Below are positions 37,345-49,430 of a stretch of DNA of 64,000 nucleotides, piece after piece. The notes under the pieces are model-generated. The model saw nothing but the letters and a program-made list of their open reading frames with translations. It did not search any database and was not told where the DNA came from. Source of the stretch: Chelonoidis abingdonii (lineage: Eukaryota; Chordata; Testudines; Testudinidae); the NCBI RefSeq assembly GCF_003597395.2, contig NC_133769.1:50724226-50788225 (forward strand), read 5' to 3'. Position numbers and translations under genes: made by a program. Positions within the stretch are counted from its first letter, which is position 1. Each line of letters begins with the position of its first letter.

Positions 37345-40300
37345 TGCAACCAAAGACAGAATGATGTTGCTTATGTTCTTACAGCGGATCAGCAATAACA
37401 AACCAAACACCCTCAGCCATATAGTCCCCTGCCTTGGGGCAGCTTTGCGCCATGCTCATCCTGGAAAGCAAGTCTAAAGCTGGCTTAGAAGGCCAGCAGT
37501 CCGTGGGTAGTAGAGAGTCAGCCTATCTACTCCTATGTCCATCCCCATCACAGATGGCCAGCATGTCCATGGACTCCAGTGTTCTCCTGTCTTTCCTCTT
37601 TGGGGACATGAGGCACCTGCACAAGTTTGCCAGGGGACTGGTTCTGACCAAAGATTGGGGAAGCACAAATGTAACTTAAAACATCCTTTTCACTCTTCTT
37701 CCTTAATTGCACTGAGTGCTCATTAGCTAGAGCCAAGCATCATGCCCATATTTCTTATCCACAGTGTCTGAAAATAACCTGAGTTTTCCCTTTCTTCCCC
37801 CACATACACACCCTCCATAGTTGTCTGGCTTGTCTGCAGGTTTAAGAAAAAATGGGAGATGTCTTTTGGTAAATTAATATATGATCGTGTTTCCTATATG
37901 GTGTAGGCCAAGAGGAGCAGCATAAAGAATTTAATGAAGGCTGTCTGTTTCTGAAATATTTGAATGCTGGGTGTGTTATAAAATATATGCAAGCATTTGG
38001 TGCTGGATGGTTTATAAGGCCCTGCAGCAACATGTAAGTCTTATCAGCATCTGGGAAGATCAGAACTTTCCATTTGGGTTTTGATTAATCAAATATATTA
38101 TGAAATCTTTGCTATGCCTGATTTTTGTGAGTCTATTTTTGATATGAATATGTCTCTACAGATTAGATACAGATTACTTGTTTCATGAAAATAATTCTCT
38201 TATCTTTTTCTCTTGTACAAAAAATTATGGTTTTTAACATAAAAACCATCAGATAAATATTTAAACACAGATTTCCTTCATGTGGGTGACTGTTCCATGC
38301 TATTTCACTTGTAAGTCTTTGTATCAACCAAGCACTGTGAAATGTAGGACATTTAGGAATCTCTAACTTTTGAAACAATCACTAGAGGCCTAAAGACTCC
38401 TTCCTAGAAGGAGACAGCCAGTAATATTTCATGCAGGTCCTTTTATGATTATACGTTAGAAGAGTGAGTGTTAAACTACGAATCTCATCCTATTAACCCA
38501 GTCATATAACCTTGAGCCATCCAGACTTCCAGATGACAACACAAAGTACCTATCACATGTGTATCAGCCGCAGTGTAAGCTTTTTATCAGACACAATTAA
38601 TGACTGAATGTATCTACAGTATTAGGAAATAAACTGAGGTATATGCAGTATAACTCAAAAGCATATACAGCAAATCTTCTAACATTAGAATAACAGTGTC
38701 ACCTGCTTGTACCTCTCTATTAAAGATCTATCAGTAATTACACTATAATCCTCACTTTCATCCCAATGGGTAGGTCTAATGAACTATTTTTTAATTTCAG
38801 TAAACTGGAGAAAATTGATGTTTTCATGTTAAAAATGTGGCTAACAAAAAGGGAAATGCGTGGTCTCGAGCCCTCTTTGTTTGCTCTGAGAGGTTATATA
38901 CTCTGACACACGCATTTGTTTGTTTGTTTTTAAATGAAAATGTTCAGATAAGTAGTTTGTTAGATAGAATGGTGCTTTCTTGATGTGAACTCAAGCTTCT
39001 TTATTGTACAACAAAGACAAAGCCTTTCTTTTTAGGAAACAGATTTACTGCATAAAAGTGCAATCTCTTGCAACCAAAATGTCAAAGATTTTTACTACAC
39101 GGGCTAAGGGTCCAATCCTGCAAGATGCTAAGCACTCACAGCTGTGAATGAAGTCAGCAGTGGAGTTCTCGAGCACCTCATACGATTAAGTCCTTAATGC
39201 ACAGGCATCACAGTTACATTGTACCAGTGACCTTAACCGTTTTGGTCTACTGTGTCAGTGATACATGAACTAAAACAGATTACCATACACAACTGACAGT
39301 AACAGCTTAGAGCGAATGAGTTAAGGAAGTACTGTCAGCCTTCACTTTGATTCTCCTTGTTCACTGGATGTGTCACAACCCTTAGTTTTTTCTGTTTGTA
39401 TCTAATTTGTTTCATTGTGGATATCCAACCTTGCAAAATTCTGTTCGCCCAAAGCAAGTCATAATTTTTGACAGGCAAGTAAATGCTCATTAGTTTATTC
39501 ATGGTAATAATTTTAATGATAGTTTCACAAGACTGATTTTGCACACTTGCACACATACATGCACATATATGTGGATATGAATAAGGGGTGCTTTTGGGGC
39601 AGACCATGTGCATATAAGGCCTGGCCCTATATTGCCAATTCTCCACTGTGTCTCAGCTGTGCTTGTACACGGGGACACTGGTGGTCACAGGGAGTCAGTT
39701 GCAGCTCCCTAGTCCTTAGCAGTCCAGACCCTGAACTAAGGCCTATAAAGGATTTGGCATAGTGGAGTTCCACTTGTCCCTGCCCTTCCTGCCCATGTCT
39801 TCTCTCTCAACAAGCCCCCCTTCTTCCCCTTTATGCCAGGGCTGGGGATCATCTGGTCCAAGACATAACAGCTGCTTCTGCCAGCTTTCTGTCAGTAGAG
39901 AGTTCTCCTATACCAGTAGGGTTCTCCACTAGCTGTTTCCAGTCATTTGAAGGCCACTTTTCACATCATAAAGCATAAGCAGACTGGAAAATCCCTACAT
40001 GGCGCTCCCACTGAAATCAGTAAGATTTCTGCACAAGGGCTGCTTGCAGAACTGGGCCCAGTCCTGCGGGATGTTGAGTTCTCCTCTGAAATACCACTAA
40101 GATGCTGTGTACCAGTAACTCCTGCTGACTTTAAAGGGTGAGAGGAAGTTGAGCACCTCGGAGGATCAAGCCCGAGTACAGAAACTGACATTTAAAATGC
40201 ATACAGTTTTGTAGCAGTTTGAATTGCCTCCCAAGCCTCCTTCCTTCCCCCCGGAAACTCCCAAATGCACACATATTGTTCTCCATTAAAATGGCTAGAT

Positions 40301-43300
40301 AGCCTGCACGTAAATGGCTGCCCACAAAGTATTACTGTAGATATTGTTAGTAGTTTCAATGTACATCCATTATACACATGGCATGCATGGGAAATGAATA
40401 TATATATGTGCATATTTCCTCATTTTACATGGAGAAAGAAGCAGATAATCTTGTTCTGTAGAATCAGTAGATAGATAAACAGGCAGATTTTAAAAATACA
40501 TAAGATGATAAATAGTGCTTCAGAAATGAACCTTAGTTTACCCTGTTGATTCTTACTGGGACTGAGTAATAGTGAATGGAATAACGCTAGAACCCAAGGA
40601 AATGATAAATAAGAAAGAACAATGACAACCAAAGGCCCTGGTGACCACAAAACAAGCTACAGTTTGTCCCCCAGAGAGAGACAGTGATGGGTTGAACTTG
40701 CCATTAGGGGGAAGATTAAGTGTCCTTGGTTCCTCAGTTAGTTAATTATACACTCAAATCTTTCCAGTATATCACAGAAGCCAGGCATTTTGCTTTTGAA
40801 TATCTGTATACTGACTACTTGGATTGCTTATTGGTTATTCCTCTTGACAACTTGAACCTGAACATTAAATCCCATTGGCAACAACTATCTGTCAAGAGCA
40901 AAAAAAATAAGATTTGTGTATTTAGTTTTCATTATAGAAGTGCTTGTAGTTGAAAAAATATGTACCTGTCAAGTTTTCGACATCTCGCTGGGGATGCAAG
41001 CAATGCTGTTGTGATTTCAAAACCTGGCTGACAAATTCACGTTTCAGTAGTAAAGACAAATCAAGTTTTTTTTCCTTTTTTTTTTTTTTTTTTTTGCTTT
41101 TTTTCACCACTTTGACAGTCATACATAACAATTTGAGACCTAAGTGGCACTTTGATGCACTATTCCATTATTAAGTGGCATAGTCACTATAGAATAGATG
41201 ACGGGCTTGAACTCGAGGCATTGTGAATTAAACAGCTTTCTACAATGGGGGAAATTGAATGGTCTAAAGAATTCTGTAACATAAAAAAATAATGATTAAA
41301 AATGTGTTTCAGAATCAGCAAAGCATATAATTTAAAATAATGTCAGGTGCTGAAGTTCAAACTACAGAAAACAAATATATTTTAGAAGAATTTTTAAAAT
41401 TCAGAGAAAACATTAAATAATTAGCAAACATCTTTAAACCCACAATTACTAATTTTAAACATGACTGTTCTATGAACCTTAAAAAACAAGCTTGGCATAA
41501 AAAAAAACCTATGCAGATTTTAAAATATGAGGATATAAAGCCATTTTTTCATGAGACAGTACTTTGACATCATATTAATTGACTAGTTTTATAGTGGCAT
41601 TTCCTTGTGCCTAAAGGTAGAGTTTTCAGCTAAAGTAACATTGACTTAAAGTACTTAAAATAATTCTTTTGTCAATAACTCTACAGCTAATCAATACACC
41701 TGGAATTAAACAACGTTTTTCGGCCAGAAGGCATGTTAATCTCTGGTCTCTGTTCCAATTCATTAATCATTCCGTGATTTCCAATAAAGTGATCTCTCTG
41801 TTTGAAGCAGATAGTCTGATGGCCAAAATATCCCAGAATGGCAAATCTAATTAGTAAAATTAGCGTAAGGTTTCCAAAATAACATTTTTACTAAGGAAAT
41901 AAAAATTCAAAAGCTACATTAATAACAACTCATGTTGTATTTTTAGTTAATAAAATGTGAGTAGATTTTTTCTTATTAAGATAAAAAACAAAAATGTAAT
42001 ACTTCTTATTCCCCAGAGCATAATTGGTCATATATTATCTTTTATTTTTATGATTATTAAAGGCTAAGAAATTACTTTTCAAATATTGATCCAGTGAGAT
42101 TACAAGGAAAAAAAACCAGCAAGCAATGGAAATTCGATTAATCCACAAACTTCTAAAATATTTGCTAGAATACTTATCACTCTGTAGTTCTGACAAGTAT
42201 ATCAAGCTGATCTATATCTCAAAATAGGATGTGGATTACAATTTCAGTGCTTAGTACTCCAAATCTTTTTTTTCTTGTTCTTTTGCACTTGAAAGACAAA
42301 ATTGAATTATTCCTTTATCCTCTTTAACTAATAATCCTACAAAGCAACTAAAACTACATCAAGAATATATGGTGCTTTATAGAATGGTGTAGGGTATGGT
42401 TTATAGGTATGGTCAAGTAAAATAAAAAGAAAATAAATATATTGATTCTGAAGTGACGTTAATTTGGGGGGGTATTAAAAGATTTCTTCAATATTATGCT
42501 TTACCATTCTAAAGCGCTAAGGGAGTAAAAAATGTAATTATGAGAAATAAAATGAGGATTTTCTTAGTTACAATTCCTGGCTCTTCATTGATTGCAGTAA
42601 ATTATAAATTATGCAGCCAATGTAGGCCAACAAAAGAAGACATCTTCAAATCTCAGTCAAAGGTAATTACTTAAGTCGGCTGAATGTTCCCTTTTCATAG
42701 AGTGTGATCTCTCTTTGACAGCTCACACTGACAGATGACCTTCTCAGCAACGTTCTTATCCTTCGGATCATGAGCAGTGTGCCTCTCTCTCTCACTGAAT
42801 ATCTCTATATATTTGTGACACTAAGCTTTCAAATACAGCTATTGACAAATCAGAACATCAGTCTAAGTCCTGGTCTTCCTATCACTCACAATAAAGTAGC
42901 TATCACTTGTGGTGTTGTAGAGCAAGCACATCTCTGAAAAATGAGTTCTCACCAAGTGCTAATTTGACACAGCTCGCTTGCCTTCCCATAATTGCTCTGT
43001 CATTGTCAGTTGGCAGTTCGGGTTCATTCCTGGAAGCTGTGCCGTACAATTGGATACAATTACTCCCATTTACCACTACTATTATGCCACTGATGTTGCC
43101 CAGTCCGCATATTGACATGCCTCATTAAACCTGGATGCAGGCTATTAATGAACATTGTTAGCATTTCTCTTAAACTTTTTTGCCTCTAATAAACAGTCAG
43201 TGTTCCATGAAGGAGCACTGCCATCCTTGTGATATGATATTTATTATCTTATGGGGGAAGGGGACTCTGCAAATGGAAACTATCCAGATGCTGTGAGAGA

Positions 43301-44299
43301 GATATATGGTTAGATCAGTGCAGAATAGCACAGATCAGTAGGACCTTTTCCATCAGGGGCATCCTACCATTAACCAAGTGACCTCTTCTATTCAAAAGAA
43401 GACAGGAAGGATAAACACGATAACCTCACAGTGGCCCAATCACAGCAGGTTTCTCAAGGTTGTGCTAGGTCCAGTAGCTATCCTTAACCCTCTCCTACCC
43501 CCAGGTGGTGCTATGTGACACTATAAAGATGATTTTGCCCTGGGTCCTCAATCCATTATGTCCAGCTACTTCAATGTGCATTTTTATTCGGAGATAATTA
43601 TGTGTTGATCAGAGAAGTCAGCGGCTGTCACCCATATGGCAGGCACACCTGCAGTGTGACATAGGTGGTAACGCTGGCATGCTCTTGAGCTGTCATGGCA
43701 GGGACAGGGACTTTATTATGTATATGTCACCATTTCTCTTAGAGAAATTATCCTTTTCCACACAATGACAATAATGAATCTTACAACACTTTCATAAATC
43801 CTGTTTCCAGGTCCTCTTTTTGACCTTCATTAAAACTATATATACATATATAAAAAATCCAGAGCTTTGTGAACAAAATGCAAAGTTCCAGGGCACGTAA
43901 ATATAAGGTTGTAGAGTTTCTTTTTAATACCTGTGTTTCTCATTGCTTATGAAGATGACTACAGCACAGCTAATCCAGCAGAACACGTTACACTGTCCCA
44001 TAAGCACTTTCAACAGTACAATGGTTATATTTTGAAATGACTAAGAAAGGAGTTAGCAAGCTTTTAATTGTTAAAAAGTTTTCCAGATTTGAAAGGAACA
44101 CAAATTGAAACTAGATTTCTATCTGAAATTTTGCATCTTTGATTGTTACAAGTAACCGATAAATTTACTATAACATAGAGACAGTGGTTTTGCCTTTCTA
44201 TTTTTCTCAATTTTATTCATTTGACAGCACTTTCCATACGCTAATTTTCACGGAATGAAATAAGCTATAATGGCAAAAGGACTTTTTTTGCCAGTATAA
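37345..44299. other. Intergenic DNA, no gene
   Basis: Mostly AT-rich. A T-rich tract lies at 41067-41105. Bases about 42590-43240 are unique and contain homeodomain- and SOX-like words (see findings). The frames at 37434-37679 and 42907-43128 have no recognisable family. Confidence 0.45.
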
Positions 44300-44426
44300 C
44301 TGTGTCTACACTAAGGCTTTTGCTGGCAGTTACATCGGTTAGGAGTGTGATCCCCACCGCCACCACACACACACTCTTCTAACCGACATAGCTATGCCAA
44401 TAAAGCTTTTAAGTGTAGACAAGGCC
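44300..44426. mobile_element. Harbinger-type MITE with TAA target duplication
   Basis: The left arm TGTCTACACTAAGGCTTTTG and the right end (minus strand GGCCTTGTCTACACTTAAAA) are inverted and continue into paired internal words (GGCAGTTACATCGGTTAG against CTAACCGACATAGCTATGCC). TAA flanks the element at 44297-44299 and 44427-44429. The left end seems to lack its first two bases. Confidence 0.75.
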
Positions 44427-46739
44427 TAAAACATTCTTCTTCATTTTGAGAACTGTTACCAGCTCCAGCTGTGTTATTTCATCATTAGTAGAATATTTAA
44501 AAATAGAAGAAACTTTTTAAGTGTGAACAATGTCTTTATCTATCTAGAGAGCAAGAGAGAATTGGGGGATTTCGCTCAAAATTAACTTTTCAATTTTAGA
44601 TTATTTTAGCAAAAGTAGCCAGCAGTTTAGCCTGAAACATTGGAGCTGCTAAACACTTGCCATAGTCTCTTTCAAATGTGAATATTCTATGACTGAAAGT
44701 GTTTATGCGACATATATATGACTTCCAGAATAATGTGCATTTCTAGATTAGCCATTGTCTGATTAGCCATATGGAAATAAATGTATAAAAAAAACCCCAA
44801 ACTGGGTATGCTCATTATTACATAGTTATCATTTTTTTCATAAATCTTTGAGTAACATTGAATTTGTCTGCAGTGACTCTTTACTACAAAGAGATATATT
44901 TAGAGGCTGCGTTCTGTATGAAGTTCTCAGATGCATTCCTAAGGAGTTATAGTCCATTGAATCTGTTAAGCCCTATAAATATAATTTTACATTTACCAAC
45001 TGATATGTATATATGCAGGAATCACTTCATCAACCACTGAGGTACAGCTATGTTGGTGTTGTCATGAGACAGTGTTTTAACAGTGAATAGTAGTCTTGTA
45101 CCACCATTAGAGACCAAAACAGAAGAGGAATACCATATACAGTTGAAACTGCAGTCACAATCTTGGTAGCCAAAAGTTATTACCAGAGGTGAAACCTGGC
45201 CAGGATACTGAAGTTAACCCACTTTAGGAGAAAAAAAACAACAACTATGGGATCTTTAACCAAAAGTGGTCAAAAACGCTGTTTACATCTGGAAAATAGC
45301 ATTATGAATAGCATGGTGCCCTCTAACAATCTGCTGGAGTGCAACATGTTGTTTAAAACCGAAACATGCTACCTACTGAATCACCATTCCAACTTCCTTC
45401 AGTTTCTTGGTGATCTCTCATGCAATTACTGATCTAAACTGATCCTGTTTAGTTTGTGAGAGCCGATGGGATTGCAAACCAGGGTGATATAGCTTTAGAA
45501 GTGATAAACTTTCACATAAATACTGAAGGGGTCCTCTACTTAGTTGCTTGGGTACTGTAGTACTGGTTGTAGGGTGAATAGATAGATAGATATCCATTTG
45601 ATACACAATCATAATTTCCATTGGCCTAATGTCATGTTACTGAAGGGAGAGTAGAGGATTTGCTATTTAAAATGTGAAAGCTTCCGACCTCTAACTATAT
45701 AATCCTTCCTATTCTGAAGCTACTTTCTGCCTTTCTGTTCTTCTTTGGTGAAAGTATTTTCAGGTAGAATATTTCTCGGGCAGGGTAAGGAAGAACGAGT
45801 TGCAAACCTTCTTTCTTTCTTTTTTCTGCTTCTTTACCTAAATGACTGGTTTAGAAGGAAAACAAAATAAATTAATAAAAAGTAAATTAATTATTCTTTT
45901 CTAAATTCAGAGTTTTTGGTTTGGTTTGATTTACAAGTTGAGAAAAATGTACACAAAAGCTAATTTCAAGAACCTTATCCAGGACACAGCAGGATTTCAT
46001 AGTATCTGGTCAAGAAGTATTGACGATACTCTAGTCATATTCATGAAGACTTACAGTATTCTGAGCATTGGAATTCCCCTGGGACATGATGAGAGCTCCA
46101 AACATGGTACAACTACAGAATTATGCTCAATGGCGGTTACTGTGAATGTTTACAGTAAATAACAAAGCACTGATTCACACGGATTGATTTCACAAGACAG
46201 TAGCATGAAGGAAAACACATCCCAAGAAGCAGTCTCCCACCAGCTGAAGGATAAAGGGGGAAGTATTAGTTGTGAGTGGAAAGTTAGATGGATATTTCTA
46301 CATTTATCTGTTAGCAGACTTTGTTGCCATGGAGGATATCATGTCCATGTGCTGTTCTGCTATTGGGACATCTGGAGCACCAAACAAAATTAGAAATAAA
46401 ACCAAAATGAAGGAAATGTATCTCTCTGCCATTCAGAACCGTTCCTTTGACATGTTTTCTATGAAGGATCCATGCAGGGATAGCTGCTCCAGTGCCCCAA
46501 ACACATTATACTAGGGCAGTAGCAGGACTCCAGGGACAGTCTCTGCTTTTCATTGAGTCCAGTAGCCAGATATAGGAAAAAGTACCCTTCAGTACTGAAT
46601 GCATGTACAGCTTGTTGATAGTTGTTAGGGCTGTCAGAGACACTTTGTAGTGTCCATATAGTGCCTACAGCTCAGCTGCTGTACAGCAGTAGTATCTGGC
46701 TACCATCACCAGACTGCCAGTGGGAGCTCCAGATCCTGA
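44427..46739. other. Intergenic DNA, no gene
   Basis: No coding signal or recognisable repeat beyond short simple tracts such as GATAGATAGATA near 45579-45590. Confidence 0.4.
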
Positions 46740-47045
46740 GGGTATGTCTACACTGCAAAAAAAAAAAAATGAAGTCATAACAGCAAGTCTCAGAGTCTGA
46801 CTCAGGTTTGTAGGACTCACACTGTCGGGCTATAAATAGCAGCGTAGACATTCCCACACAGGCTGGAGCCCCGGCTCTGAGACCCATCTCCCTCACCAGG
46901 TTTTGGGCTCCAGCCTGAGCGGGAATGTCTGCACTGCTATTTATAGCCTTGTAGTGCAAACCCCGTGATCCCGAGTCAGGTGACCTGGGCTCTGAGATTC
47001 GTTGCTGCAGGGTTTGTTTGTTTGTTTTGCAGTGTAGATGTACCC
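46740..47045. mobile_element. Harbinger-type MITE with TGA target duplication
   Basis: The left end is GGGTATGTCTACACTGC and the right end on the minus strand is GGGTACATCTACACTGC. TGA flanks it at 46737-46739 and 47046-47048. Internal mirrored words (GGCTATAAATAGCAGCG against GCACTGCTATTTATAGCC) make a 306-base foldback. Its left end matches the first 16 bases of the autonomous element at 11202, so that family probably mobilised it. Confidence 0.88.
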
Positions 47046-49009
47046 TGAATGATCCATTTACCACCAGGGGACTTCTAGTAGGTAGAGCAGCACATATGTC
47101 CCAAATAGCCAATGGAATGGAAGTAGAGCAGGCATTAAAGGTCTCTGAGGGGCTAATTCAGATTAGTCACACAGAAGCAGAGTATGGGGGATGCCATGTG
47201 CATGTTTAGTGCTACATGCAGCCATGTTCCCTTCCTGCTGTGTCTGCGCTCCTCCAGGCCCAACAACATGTAGCGAAAGGACTCTTGAGTTTGAGGTTCA
47301 TGTGTGTGTATGGTTTTTATTCATGCGAGCAGAAGGGGCATTGAGCAAATAGACAGGGCTTCAGTCATGGAGTAAAGGATCTGACTTATGGGGTTGAGGA
47401 GGTTGGACAGAGGGGTAGATACTGAAGAAAAGGTTGTCTGAGCCTGCACTGGAAAGAGTCGAGGGGTGTCACATGAGAGTAAGTGGGGCTTTGAACCTGG
47501 GGCAGGGATGAGAAGGGTTTCTTCAGCAGGGGTGTAGACTGAGGCCACTTGGTGTGCTGAGCTGGGATGGTTTCGCAGAGTTGTGGATAGGTGAAAAGAG
47601 TGAACATGTAATTGAAGCAAATGAATTGAAATACTGAATGAGGCTGTGAGTATGGTAAAATTGTTGGTGGTGTATGAATGAGGATGAAAGAGATAGAGGC
47701 TGCAAGACAGAGAAAACAAGAAAGTAATTACAGTGAGATCAATACTGTTTCTCCCCTGCCCCCCACAGACCCTTTGCTGTGCTGTGTCCCTCTAATGTTT
47801 TTTCTTTCTGAAGACAGGATAGTGATGGCAAAAGGAAGAGAGAGCCCATTTTCTTCTCATATCACCTCTAACTTTCATCATCCTGCACCAGAACCTTTCA
47901 CTGTGTCCCCAGATACTATAGTAATGAGCACAGTATAAAAACCTAAATAGATAGACAAGCAATGTCCCAGATTTTCACTTTGAAATCCAGTCTGCCTGCA
48001 GGGGGATGGTTGAATGTTAAGGAATGTCTGCAGCCCCAACACTAATTTTGGGCACCATTTGCACCTTTGAACAGTTAGGGTTGACTTCAGTACCCCTCCA
48101 CATTTTTTATTTAATGTGACCACTGTTGATCTCACAAGTATAACATGGCATTATAGAACGTAAAAAATGCAATAAGTCTGTGTTGAAATAATAGGAACAA
48201 GCAAGTAAAGAAAGTTTCTTTGAAATAGAGATTTGCTGGATAGTAGTAGATACTCTGCATCTCCCCGTTCTTATTTATCCATGAAAAGATTTAGTAGTGA
48301 GCATCCTGTCTATAACACTGTGTGGGTAAGTTTTATTTTTTTATTTCTAAGGAAAATGCTTCCACAGGAAAATAAATGCTTTCCATCAGGGATTTCACAG
48401 TATGTCATGCTGTGCATTCCGTGTATTACTCTCATCACTACATTGCATTACATCAGATGTCATGATAATTCATGAGCTAGCAAGTTTAAAACAGCTAAGG
48501 GACTCACAGTGTCTCAAGGTAGGTAGAGTATGTCACTTGTATGACTGATCTCCACACTGGTCACCATCTCTATGTTGATGGCATTTCCATTAAAGATGGA
48601 ATGGTCACAAGTGATGTGAAAACACAACAACTTTCAGTTGTCTGCAGTGCAGTCACTGGCTGGCCGAAGGTAACTAGGTCCCTATGCTCAGCTTAATGAC
48701 ATGTCTCTGTCTGTCTAGATGTAGCATTGATAACATTTCATATCAGCTCAATCCCATCCATGAGCAGAATCTGATTAATTTAGGTGAAAACCGGAAAACT
48801 AGAAGGTAGAAGTGGTGGATGCACAGAGCCTCTGGCATTAGTTATCAGTCCCAGCTACCTCTCTAATTGTCTACAAGTGAAAAAACTGGTTGATGGCAGC
48901 CATTAACACCATCCAATAAAACAGTACCTCCATCTCAGTGCTATCCATCTTCCCAATACCGTTTAAAATGTTGACACCCTGAAATGATATCTCCAAGACA
49001 GAAAAAAAG
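47046..49009. other. Intergenic DNA, no gene
   Basis: Bases 47340-47700 are purine-rich with long open frames on the minus strand, the usual by-product of biased composition. No family is recognised. Nothing else is seen up to 49009. Confidence 0.4.
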
Positions 49010-49430
49010 ATATCTGATTAATAGGGGGCATGGAAGGAAGGAGGAAATGGGGGTGCACACAGAGTCAGTGGGATTGGGAAAGTACGGAATGGGGATAGAC
49101 AGAACCTCTGGAAGGAGCAGGAGAATGGAGAACCCTGGTTTGTGGGGTTGGGGAGGAGTGGAGGACATTTGTTATTGGGGAAATGGGGGCATGGGAGGGC
49201 ACATAGAGTGCCTAGCATGGGGGAAACAGGAGATGCACGGTGTCTTTGGAGTAAGGAGAAGAGAGAATGTGGGGAGGGGCGAATAGGGGACACCCAGAGT
49301 CCCTGGCATGAAGGAGGGAGGGGAGGTATTTCAGGAAGTACCTGAAAGAGAGGGGGACAGGAGGGTGGCACACTACCTTGTTGGTGGAAATGGAAACATG
49401 CAAGGAGCCCCAGTGTGTGCAATGAGCTTG
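49010..49430. repeat. Degenerate G/A-rich minisatellite-like repeat
   Basis: Versions of one unit recur: GCACACAGAGTCAGTGGGA (49054), GGCACATAGAGTGCCTAGCA (49199), GATGCACGGTGTCTTTGGAG (49232) and GACACCCAGAGTCCCTGGCA (49289), separated by GGGGAAATGGGGG-like spacers. Spacing varies between about 33 and 150 bases. The long open frames on both strands here come from this composition. Confidence 0.55.

Noticed and set aside
37434..37679. Possible small exon
   Set aside because: Similar-length frames are open on both strands and no splice sites or known protein are evident.
47321..47719. Serine/proline-rich minus-strand frames
   Set aside because: They arise from a purine-rich plus strand, are low in complexity, and have no start context or family.
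49018..49422. Proline-rich minus-strand frame of 134 residues
   Set aside because: It is the complement of the G/A-rich minisatellite-like repeat.
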